DNA of 10,642 nucleotides from UBA8516 sp035457865 (lineage in GTDB: Archaea; Thermoproteota; Nitrososphaeria; Nitrososphaerales; Nitrosopumilaceae): the NCBI GenBank assembly GCA_035457865.1, contig DATIAR010000093.1, positions 1 through 10,642 of the forward strand, read 5' to 3'. Positions 1 to 5,988 of this stretch are shown here, in pieces (position 1 is the stretch's first letter; the number at the start of each line of letters is the position of its first letter). Below the pieces are notes generated by a model that saw only the letters and a list, made by a program, of their open reading frames with translations, was not told the origin of the DNA and made no database searches. The position numbers were made by a program, and so were the translations under genes.

Positions 1-297
1 GTGGTAGGAATTGCCTACAAGGAAAACATTGATCAAGCGATAAAGGAGATAAAAAAATCTGTGTCAACTCTTCCGTATGTACTAGCCGAGCCCGAGCCTG
101 CAGTGTGGGTTGAGCAGTTGGGAGAGTCTAGTGTAAATCTAAAGGTTCTCACGTGGCTTCCTCGTGATGATTGGGATTACGTAGGTCCTATTTTTATGAA
201 AAAGGTAAAAGAAGCTCTTGACAGTGCAGGAATTGAAATACCGTTCCCACAAAGGGTTGTCTGGTATGCTCAAAATTCAAAGCAAAAGATTACCTAA
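1..297 (+). CDS. MscS-family mechanosensitive ion channel, C-terminal part (5' truncated by window)
   Basis: This is the cytoplasmic C-terminal domain of a small-conductance mechanosensitive channel, which opens under membrane tension and releases solutes during hypo-osmotic shock. The reading frame is open from base 1, so the GTG there is probably internal and the pore-lining helices lie outside the window. The visible 98 residues match the end of the MscS fold: a stretch around VGIAYKENIDQAI (residues 2-14), an EPEPAVWVEQLGESSVNL segment (31-48) typical of the beta domain, a helix KKVKEALDSAGI (67-78), and the family's end motif IEIPFPQR (78-85). A short tail follows to the TAA. It converges on the glutamine synthetase gene with 31 bases between the stop codons. 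The identification is solid; ion selectivity and subfamily cannot be judged from this fragment. Confidence 0.88.
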   Translation: MVGIAYKENIDQAIKEIKKSVSTLPYVLAEPEPAVWVEQLGESSVNLKVLTWLPRDDWDYVGPIFMKKVKEALDSAGIEIPFPQRVVWYAQNSKQKIT

Positions 298-328
298 CAA
301 AAATATTACAATTTCTTTCTTGGTCAAT
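298..328. terminator. Convergent intergenic spacer with T-rich stretches on both strands
   Basis: These 31 bases separate the stop codons of the channel (+) and the glutamine synthetase (-). The plus strand carries a pyrimidine-rich run (TTTCTTTCTTGG, ending near 321). The minus strand carries a TTTTTG run at about 299-304. Archaeal termination usually needs only a T-rich stretch on the non-template strand, so this could end both transcripts. No clear hairpin is seen. Confidence 0.35.
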
Positions 329-1777
329 TTAGATATTTGAGTACATGGCAACCTCCCAAGCGGTGGGAGTTTGTGCAAATAATGAATATTCCTTATACTT
401 TAATGAAGAGTAGGTGTCAAGAAAATCCTTTGTAAAAACTGGTTCTAAGAAACTTCTGTCGGACTGGAGGGCATCCAGTGCGTCCTTCAGCGTACCTGGC
501 AAGAAGTGTATGTTATGTGATTTTCTCTTTTCCGGTGTCATACCGTAAACGTCTTCTTCAACTGGGCTTCCTGGGTCTAATTTCCTTTTTATCCCATCAA
601 GGCCTGCCAATAAAATTCCGGCCTCAAGAAGATAAATGTTTGAAGCGGCATCTGGAATTCTATACTCTATTCTCTTTTTTAAATAATCTCCATCAAATGT
701 TTTTGGGACTCTGATTGACGCACTTCTATTACTTAGTCCCCAACATATTCCAATCGGGGCTTCAAATCCTGGAACAAGCCGTTTGTAAGAATTAGTTGTA
801 GGATTTGATATTGCACACAAAGCAGAAGCATGATCTAATAATCCACCAATGTAATATCTTCCTTTTTGACTCAGATTTGCAATCTGGTCATTTGGATCAT
901 AAAAAAGATTTTTGTCATCAGACATAAGACTGTGATGTACATGCATAGCTGATGCGTTGTCTCCGTAGATTGGCTTTGGCATAAAAGTTGCAACCTTGCC
1001 AATTTGTTTTGATTTTACCTTGACAAGATTCTTAATTGTGATAATCGTGTCCCCCATTGACAACATCTCGTCATGATGGATATTGATTTCGCACTGTCCA
1101 GACGAAGCCACTTCGTGATGATGTGCTTCAACCTGAACTCCAAAATACTTGTACATATCATCACAGATATCTTTTCTGATGATATCCAGTGTGTCCCTTG
1201 GTTTTGCGGTGTAGTAACCACCTCGTAGATTCACTGATGTATTGGCTTGTGACCACGGTGCCTCAATTGATTTTATTGAGTACCCTATTGCCCCAGATGA
1301 AGAAATTGCGCTGCCCGCAGCTGGAACAAGCCGAATCGAATCAAAGATAAAAAATTCGATCTCAGGTCCAAACCTGGGTTGGGCAATTTCAGATTTCAGT
1401 AACTCGTTTCTTGCCTTTGTGGCTATTCCTCTAGAATCTTTGTTAAACCTAGAAATGCCGTTTTCTTTTTCATCATAAATATTTACGAAAATCCTAGCAG
1501 AACGTCTAGGAACTTTGTCATAATATGGCGGCAGCTCTCTAAACGTTGAGAGATCAGGTTTTAGCAACAAATCAGAATCATCTACAGACCTGAAACCCCT
1601 GATTGAACTTGCATCCAATTTCTGAATTCCTTTAGAAAAATGTTCTTCGTTTAATGAATACGTTGGAATGCTCAGTGAGTGTAATTCACCAAAGATGTCC
1701 ACAAACCAAAATTCGACATAATCAAATTTTTCGTGAACACTCGAAAGAAAATCCTCAACTTTGACTTGGCCGGACAT
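329..1777 (-). CDS. glnA: Type I glutamine synthetase (GlnA family)
   Basis: The 482-residue product belongs to the glutamine synthetase family, which ligates ammonium to glutamate using ATP. It has a beta-grasp N-terminal domain (to about residue 105) and a full catalytic domain. By alignment from memory with the Salmonella enzyme, the metal, ATP and substrate residues are present: Asp55 (ammonium site), Glu139 and Glu141 (GPEIEFF), Glu222, Glu230 (GQCEI), His279 (AMHVHHSL), Arg333 and Glu339 (RLVPGFEAP), Arg351 and Arg356 (NRSASIR), and Glu371 and Arg373 (IEYRIPD). Three normally near-invariant glycines are alanine: Ala56, Ala275 and Ala277. Its ATG overlaps the TAA of the RAM gene by one base, so translation is probably coupled. 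It is the last gene of an operon starting with a radical SAM aminomutase, which suggests it may amidate an unusual amino acid rather than be the main ammonia-assimilating enzyme. Fold and catalytic competence are confident; the in vivo substrate is not. Confidence 0.93.
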   Translation of the reverse strand: MSGQVKVEDFLSSVHEKFDYVEFWFVDIFGELHSLSIPTYSLNEEHFSKGIQKLDASSIRGFRSVDDSDLLLKPDLSTFRELPPYYDKVPRRSARIFVNIYDEKENGISRFNKDSRGIATKARNELLKSEIAQPRFGPEIEFFIFDSIRLVPAAGSAISSSGAIGYSIKSIEAPWSQANTSVNLRGGYYTAKPRDTLDIIRKDICDDMYKYFGVQVEAHHHEVASSGQCEINIHHDEMLSMGDTIITIKNLVKVKSKQIGKVATFMPKPIYGDNASAMHVHHSLMSDDKNLFYDPNDQIANLSQKGRYYIGGLLDHASALCAISNPTTNSYKRLVPGFEAPIGICWGLSNRSASIRVPKTFDGDYLKKRIEYRIPDAASNIYLLEAGILLAGLDGIKRKLDPGSPVEEDVYGMTPEKRKSHNIHFLPGTLKDALDALQSDRSFLEPVFTKDFLDTYSSLKYKEYSLFAQTPTAWEVAMYSNI

Positions 1778-2055
1778 TAGAAGATCTCTATTTGAAGCTC
1801 CTTACATGATTGAAGTGTCAAGGTCGACTGTATAGTTTCCAGTGTTTTAATTTTGTTAGATAAAATATTTTTCGAGTCATATTCGGATTTTGATTCCAAA
1901 ACTACCACGATATCATATATGTCATCTAGTTTTTTAACCTCTCTTACACCTTCAATTGTTTCAAGCTCGTTTGCAGTGGATCTTATCTCACCTTCATGAC
2001 AATTTATCAGTACAAAGAACTTTTTTGTCTGTGTTTTATTGGTATCCCTTCTCAT
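1777..2055 (-). CDS. Stand-alone RAM domain protein (Lrp/AsnC effector-binding domain without HTH)
   Basis: This 92-residue protein is a RAM (Regulation of Amino acid Metabolism) domain, the effector-binding half of Lrp/AsnC regulators. The pattern is clear: beta strand FFVLINCHEGE (13-23), helix through TANELETIEGVREV (27-40), a DIYDIVVVLES strand (45-55), helix NILSNKIKTLETI (63-75) and a final STLTL strand (77-81). There is no helix-turn-helix, so it cannot bind DNA in the Lrp manner. Such single-domain forms usually assemble into dimers and higher oligomers that bind amino acids at interfaces. It lies between an aminomutase (8 bases upstream) and a glutamine synthetase (1-base overlap downstream), so a role as amino-acid sensor or allosteric partner for those enzymes is a reasonable inference. 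The ATG at 2055 is the only good start. The ligand is unknown. Confidence 0.88.
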   Translation of the reverse strand: MRRDTNKTQTKKFFVLINCHEGEIRSTANELETIEGVREVKKLDDIYDIVVVLESKSEYDSKNILSNKIKTLETIQSTLTLQSCKELQIEIF

Positions 2056-2063
2056 TTTCTTCT

Positions 2064-3677
2064 TTATGGAAAGTTACTTCTTCCTATTCTCCACTTGTGA
2101 GCGATTCTTTCATTGGATGGTGTCATGTTTTTAATTTTATCAAAAAGTGAAGTTTTTGTCTTCCTCTTTATTTTGGTTTTTTTTTCTTGGTAATTTTTGA
2201 TGTTAAGAATCTGGTGTAGATCATCCTCATAAAAAAATTTTTTACCTGAAAATGGTTTCAGATCATCTAGCCAGACTGCGTTATTATCAAATTTTGCCAA
2301 AAATGGCCTTTGCACCCAATTTGGGTTTCTACCTTGTAAAAATCGAAGAGCTATAGCCTTCTTCCTTCCAATATCCACTGTGCCAAGGACTTGAACCTTA
2401 CCTGGATTTGCAGACATGCTTGGTCCTCGGACAGTCCTGGCCAGTCCACTAACCTTTTGGTAGGCCTCTCTGAATATTTCTTGGGCTCTGACTAGTGGTA
2501 TGCCAAAGTAATGTTGAGCTCCTGTATCTCTTACCACAAACATGTAGTATGGAATACAACCCAGAGAAACCTGCTTGTTCCACATTTCTCTCCACACATT
2601 AGGATCATCGTTGATGTGTGCAAGTATTGGAGATTGTGTTCTAATTTGGACTCCAGTTTTCCTAATTAAATAAATCGCATTTTTTACTGCTTCAGTAGAT
2701 AGTTCCACTGGATGGTTAAAGTGTGCCATTAAAGCAAGATGGACACCTTTGTTGGTTGTTTTTTCAAAGAGGCCTAACATTTGATTCGCATCATCATCTG
2801 TCAGAAACCTGTAGGGCCAATAGCCAAGTGCTTTAGTTCCTATCCTTATAGTTTTGAGATTTGGAAGATCTGCATCAAGTAAAGAATTAATGTATTGAGA
2901 GAATATTCTTGTCTTCATTATCATGGGATCACCACCTGTAAACAACACATCAGAAACTTCTGGATGTTCTCTCAAATATTGAACTAACATTTCAGTTTCA
3001 CTGCTTGCAAACTTGAGCTCTTTCATACCCACAAACTGAGGCCAACGAAAACAAAAACTGCAGTACGCATGACATGTCTGACCTTGGCTTGGGAAAAAAA
3101 GAACGGTTTCTTTGTATTTGTGTTGCATTCCATAGAGCTTGGTTCCATCTTTTAGTTGAGGAATGTTATGCTCTATTTGTCCTGCTGGATGTGGATTTAG
3201 CTGTAATCTTATCTTGTTAGCAAGTAACTGGATTTCTTTTTTTTCCTTACCAATTTTTAGTGCGTTAGCCATCTCATCATAATGAGCGGGTTTTAACATG
3301 TCTTTCTGGGGGAAGGTAAGGACGAAAATCGGATCAAAAGGTACGTTATTCCAATCAATCAGCTCGTCTACCACATAGTTGTTGGTTTTAAAAGGAAGTA
3401 CATTACCTACAACTTCCATCTCGAATTGTTTTTTGGCGGATAATTTTGCTATCTGTGGAATTTTACGAAAATTTTCCAAGGTAAATGAATGATAAGTTGG
3501 AAATGGACCCTTATCTTGGTCCTGAGCAATTTGCAAATTTATATCAACTCGCTCTGAATTAAAAGGAGTCCCATAAAGGTGGTATAAGATTCTTTGTGGA
3601 AAGAATGGATTTGCTTTATGGGTTCCATGAAAAAAATATTCTTTTAATAACTTAAATAAAGTTCGACTTATTTGCAA
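2064..3677 (-). CDS. KamA-family radical SAM aminomutase, probably not lysine-specific
   Basis: The 537-residue protein resembles lysine 2,3-aminomutase (KamA), a radical SAM and PLP enzyme that moves an alpha-amino group to the beta carbon. The 4Fe-4S motif CHAYCSFC has Cys202, Cys206 and Cys209. Arg211 matches the LAM carboxylate-binding Arg134. VLFTGGDP (244-251) is the SAM-binding GGD motif, MAHFNHP (317-323) matches LAM's THFNHP, and Lys427 fits the PLP lysine (LAM Lys337). LAM binds the lysine side-chain amine with Asp293 and Asp330; the matching positions here are Arg383 (after PYYMFVV) and about Ser420. A substrate with an acidic side chain is therefore more likely. The protein is longer than LAM, with an extended N-terminus and a Lys/Arg-rich tail from about 495. 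No in-frame ATG exists near the start; TTG at 3677 was chosen because a TATA-like box lies about 28 bases upstream and a stop codon closes the frame soon after. First gene of the operon. Confidence 0.88.
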   Translation of the reverse strand: MQISRTLFKLLKEYFFHGTHKANPFFPQRILYHLYGTPFNSERVDINLQIAQDQDKGPFPTYHSFTLENFRKIPQIAKLSAKKQFEMEVVGNVLPFKTNNYVVDELIDWNNVPFDPIFVLTFPQKDMLKPAHYDEMANALKIGKEKKEIQLLANKIRLQLNPHPAGQIEHNIPQLKDGTKLYGMQHKYKETVLFFPSQGQTCHAYCSFCFRWPQFVGMKELKFASSETEMLVQYLREHPEVSDVLFTGGDPMIMKTRIFSQYINSLLDADLPNLKTIRIGTKALGYWPYRFLTDDDANQMLGLFEKTTNKGVHLALMAHFNHPVELSTEAVKNAIYLIRKTGVQIRTQSPILAHINDDPNVWREMWNKQVSLGCIPYYMFVVRDTGAQHYFGIPLVRAQEIFREAYQKVSGLARTVRGPSMSANPGKVQVLGTVDIGRKKAIALRFLQGRNPNWVQRPFLAKFDNNAVWLDDLKPFSGKKFFYEDDLHQILNIKNYQEKKTKIKRKTKTSLFDKIKNMTPSNERIAHKWRIGRSNFP

Positions 3678-3868
3678 CCAATTAAGTGCAAATGGTTGCG
3701 CATAAAATTTTTTGTTGTTTCAATAGTGCAAATGTGACATGTTCCTTTAATTGATGTTTTGCAATAATATATTGGGTGACAGGAAGATCTGTCATGGTGG
3801 TTTTCATCATGATATGTGAACCTGTTTCCTTTTAAAAAAAATTCAAATCCATAAATTGAATTCCCCAA
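3668..3868 (-). CDS. Possible Cys/His-rich mini-protein with a C2HC zinc-finger-like pattern
   Basis: This open frame would encode about 66 residues from a TTG start, 15 bases after the stop of the ribbon-helix-helix gene, ending 10 bases inside the aminomutase gene. I do not recognise a family. The C-terminal part reads CHIC, 11 residues, His, 5 residues, Cys (about residues 44-65), close to a C2HC zinc finger. Another Cys-His pair and a Cys lie just upstream (about 30 and 36), and eight or more histidines occur in all. Against it: there is no ATG, no visible ribosome binding site, and it contains a TATA-like box that could serve the aminomutase gene. It may be a real small zinc protein or a chance frame in an intergenic region. 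Confidence 0.27.
   Translation of the reverse strand: MGNSIYGFEFFLKGNRFTYHDENHHDRSSCHPIYYCKTSIKGTCHICTIETTKNFMRNHLHLIGCK
3701..3710 (-). promoter_or_regulatory. Candidate TATA box of the aminomutase-RAM-GS operon
   Basis: The minus strand reads AAATTTTATG, centred about 28 bases before the TTG start at 3677. In archaea the TATA box sits near -26, which would put transcription start at or beside the TTG and give a leaderless mRNA. No Shine-Dalgarno sequence precedes the TTG, in agreement. The box is a weak match, so confidence is limited. Confidence 0.38.
3840..3862. repeat. 7-bp inverted repeat, possible second operator half-site pair
   Basis: AATTCAA (3840-3846) and TTGAATT (3856-3862) form an inverted repeat with a 9-base spacer, upstream of the aminomutase operon. 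The same half-site ends the longer inverted repeat at 4482-4514. The two pairs differ in half-site spacing by 10 bases, about one helical turn. The half-site is AT-rich and occurs elsewhere by chance, so this is a tentative call. Confidence 0.35.
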
Positions 3869-3883
3869 GTAACTTTTGACTGT

Positions 3884-4438
3884 TTATGGACTTACTAGTA
3901 TTTTCTTATTTATTTTGTAAACCAATGTATTTTCTGTATACTCTTGTTGCGATGATGGATCTAATTCACTAAATATTCCACTGTAGAAGGATTTGAACCA
4001 TAATGAAGATTTAAGGCCCATATCATGTTGCATTATAAAATTGACATTATTATCATCTTCCATTTCAGTCAATCCAAAGCCAGCTGCCCTAGCTCTACTT
4101 TTTAAAACAGAAATCCATCCTGCCAAATTGTAACTTCCTCTCATTTTCAAGATCATGTCTTTTGACAGGATCTTTCCTACTTGCTCTCCCACCTCACTTA
4201 TTGTTTTTTCATCTAGTTTATCCAATATTGAAACAAAGCTGTATTTTGGTAGAGGAAACCATCCCGCCTTTGCTGCCACAACGTCCCAATCTAGAGAATG
4301 GGAAAGCAGTTGATTTACTAGAGAATTTAGGGAGGTTCCATCATTTTTGGATTGGAGTCTTAATTTATCCATGACTTGCTTATCTAGTCTAAGTGTGATA
4401 CTTTCAGTTTTTTCTCCATTTGTATAATCGTTAGACAT
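3884..4438 (-). CDS. Ribbon-helix-helix DNA-binding protein with unknown C-terminal domain
   Basis: The likely product is 184 residues. Residues 11-47 form a ribbon-helix-helix (MetJ/Arc/CopG) DNA-binding unit: the strand ESITLRL (12-18), a helix DKQVMDKLRLQSKND (19-33), a turn with GTSLN, then a helix SLNSLVNQLLSHSLD (36-50). The remaining 130 residues include a GWFPLPK segment (59-65), charged helices (70-100), GSYNLAGWISVLKSR (101-115) and NFIMQHDMGLKSSLWF (133-148). I cannot name that domain; it could be a ligand or protein sensor. The start at 4438 was chosen as the last ATG before the domain; an ATG at 4459 adds seven residues and is equally possible. Reading further upstream would translate the divergent TATA region, so it is rejected. 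The gene is divergent from a cation/proton antiporter and shares with it a palindrome, suggesting it regulates itself and the antiporter. Confidence 0.82.
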   Translation of the reverse strand: MSNDYTNGEKTESITLRLDKQVMDKLRLQSKNDGTSLNSLVNQLLSHSLDWDVVAAKAGWFPLPKYSFVSILDKLDEKTISEVGEQVGKILSKDMILKMRGSYNLAGWISVLKSRARAAGFGLTEMEDDNNVNFIMQHDMGLKSSLWFKSFYSGIFSELDPSSQQEYTENTLVYKINKKILVSP

Positions 4439-4481
4439 TATTTTTGGTAAGGTTTTCATGAGTATTAAATGATCTGAAATA

Positions 4482-4514
4482 AATTCAATTTTAAAAAATA
4501 TATAAAATTGAATT
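4482..4514. promoter_or_regulatory. Perfect 12-bp inverted repeat over the divergent TATA element (candidate RHH operator)
   Basis: AATTCAATTTTA (4482-4493) is repeated in reverse complement as TAAAATTGAATT (4503-4514) with a 9-base AT-only spacer. The right arm and spacer contain TATATAAAA (4499-4507), which reads as a TATA box on either strand. On the minus strand it would start transcription near 4477, before the ribbon-helix-helix gene; on the plus strand near 4529, before the antiporter. A protein bound here would block both promoters, so this is a candidate operator for the adjacent RHH protein. Confidence 0.6.
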
Positions 4515-4592
4515 ATGTTCAACGAGAGTTTTTGTGATTTTCTTTTTCTTGACTTTTGTAACTTTCTTAAACCCCGAAAACTAGCCGATTGT

Positions 4593-5903
4593 ATGGACCT
4601 TTTCAATGGTACTTCTTCCTATACTCAAGTCATACATGAAATGTTTTCAAAATTTCAAGACTTGTTTCCACAATTCACTCCATTAATTGGAGAATCTCTC
4701 ACAGCGCCTATACTCCTTTTGGCAGGGGCAATAATCATTTTTTTGGGGGTCATAGGCGAAGCTTTCTTCAAAAAAACAGGGATTCCAGACATTGCTTTTC
4801 TCATGGTGCTTGGCGTGATTATTGGTCCAATTCTTGGAATAATACCTACTGACATTGTTATTCAAGTTGTTCCGTATTTTGCAGCTATTGCGCTCATAAT
4901 CATCATGTTTGATGGCGGGCTTAACCTAGACATTAGAAATGTGGTAAGGACAGCTCACTATGCCGTGCTATTATCAATACTTGGTTTTGTCACATCAGTC
5001 ATCAGCGTAACTATAGTTGCATTCTATGGTTTAGAGTGGAGTTTGATCGAGAGTGTTCTACTTGGAACCATTGTGGGTGGCAGTAGCTCAATTATTGTAT
5101 TTGGACTGGTAAGACGGCTGCCAATTTCTGATGAAACAAAATCAATGTTAAGTTTGGAATCTGCAATTACAGATATTCTTGTAACTATCACGGCTTTTGT
5201 TTTAATCGACGTGTTGATATCTGGACAGTTAGATCCCAATATTGCACTTGGTTCTTTTGGAAGATCTGTGGCAGTCGGCGTAGTTCTTGGGTTTGGAATA
5301 GGGATTCCCTGGACTTATGTCACGACTAAACTTAAGGATGCACAACACTCCTACATGCTTAGCATAGGAATTTTATTTGTCATATTCTTTGCAGAAAAAT
5401 CTCTTGGAGGAACGGGAGCACTTGCTCCCTTGATTTTTGGACTAATGCTTGGAAACAAGCAACTTCTTTCAGGATACCTAAGATTTAAGATTCCTGAAAT
5501 TACTTCTGACAACCCAACACACAATCAGCTCACCTTTCTTGTAAGATCATTCTTTTTTGTCTTCATAGGATTGCTTGCAACCATAGGTAGAATAGAGTTC
5601 ATCATCTTTGGAATAATAGGGGCAATCCTAATTTATCTAACAAGGATAGGAACAGTCAAAATATCGCTTGGAAAAAGATTCAACATCCTTGAAAAAAAAG
5701 TAACAGCTGCAATGATACCACGTGGACTTGCGGCTGCAGTGGTAGCAACAATCCCCCTTACCATGGGACTCTCAAACGCAGATGCATATCCTCAAATCGT
5801 TTTTGTAATAATACTAAGTTCTGTTATTATCACAACTATTGCGTTAGCAAAAACAAAAACCCACGTTCCAACAGATCCAAAAAATGAAACCCCAAAAGAA
5901 TAA
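4593..5903 (+). CDS. CPA-type (NhaP/Kef-like) Na+ or K+/H+ antiporter
   Basis: The 436-residue protein is an integral membrane cation/proton antiporter of the monovalent CPA superfamily, serving pH and Na+/K+ homeostasis. About a dozen hydrophobic segments span residues 37 to 420. Family motifs are visible: GIPDIAFLMVLGVIIGP (63-79), IIMFDGGLNLD (103-113), GGSSSIIVFGL (162-172), LESAITDILV (188-197), GTGALAPLIFGLMLGN (273-288) and AMIPRGLAAA (373-382). In the ion-binding helix Glu189 and Asp194 match Glu156 and Asp161 of the Methanocaldococcus NhaP1, but the Asn before the Asp is Thr193. Arg377 is the conserved late arginine. No long cytoplasmic regulatory domain is present, only a short polar tail. 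The ATG at 4593 was chosen because 4515 lies within a few bases of the TATA element and inside the palindrome's edge; an ATG at 4641 is less likely. Transported ion not determinable. Confidence 0.88.
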   Translation: MDLFNGTSSYTQVIHEMFSKFQDLFPQFTPLIGESLTAPILLLAGAIIIFLGVIGEAFFKKTGIPDIAFLMVLGVIIGPILGIIPTDIVIQVVPYFAAIALIIIMFDGGLNLDIRNVVRTAHYAVLLSILGFVTSVISVTIVAFYGLEWSLIESVLLGTIVGGSSSIIVFGLVRRLPISDETKSMLSLESAITDILVTITAFVLIDVLISGQLDPNIALGSFGRSVAVGVVLGFGIGIPWTYVTTKLKDAQHSYMLSIGILFVIFFAEKSLGGTGALAPLIFGLMLGNKQLLSGYLRFKIPEITSDNPTHNQLTFLVRSFFFVFIGLLATIGRIEFIIFGIIGAILIYLTRIGTVKISLGKRFNILEKKVTAAMIPRGLAAAVVATIPLTMGLSNADAYPQIVFVIILSSVIITTIALAKTKTHVPTDPKNETPKE

Positions 5904-5958
5904 CTTAACAATTAGTATTCATATTCTGTTCTGTACAATACAAGACAAAAAATCATGT

Positions 5959-5968
5959 TAATATAATT
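5959..5968 (+). promoter_or_regulatory. TATA box of the GNAT-amidohydrolase operon
   Basis: TAATATAATT is centred about 25 bases before the ATG at 5989, so transcription should begin at or next to the start codon and the mRNA would be leaderless. This also decides the start: an in-frame TTG at 5983 is less likely than the ATG. No Shine-Dalgarno sequence is seen. Confidence 0.55.
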
Positions 5969-5988
5969 TGGTTGTGTAATTATTGCAA

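Noticed and set aside
478..714. Plus-strand open frame inside the glutamine synthetase gene
   Set aside because: The opposite strand encodes conserved GS motifs throughout; this frame has no recognisable domain or start signal.
3770..3812. C/D-box small RNA on the minus strand (ATGATGA at 3804-3810)
   Set aside because: A C box is present, but no CTGA D box follows within the usual distance.
4515..4592. N-terminal extension of the antiporter from ATG 4515
   Set aside because: It would begin right at the end of the palindrome and before the predicted transcription start. The extension is Phe/Cys-rich and unlike the family N-terminus.
4439..4606. N-terminal extension of the RHH protein to 4606
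   Set aside because: It would translate the palindrome and TATA element and run into the antiporter start. An ATG at 4459 remains possible, but not the longer form.
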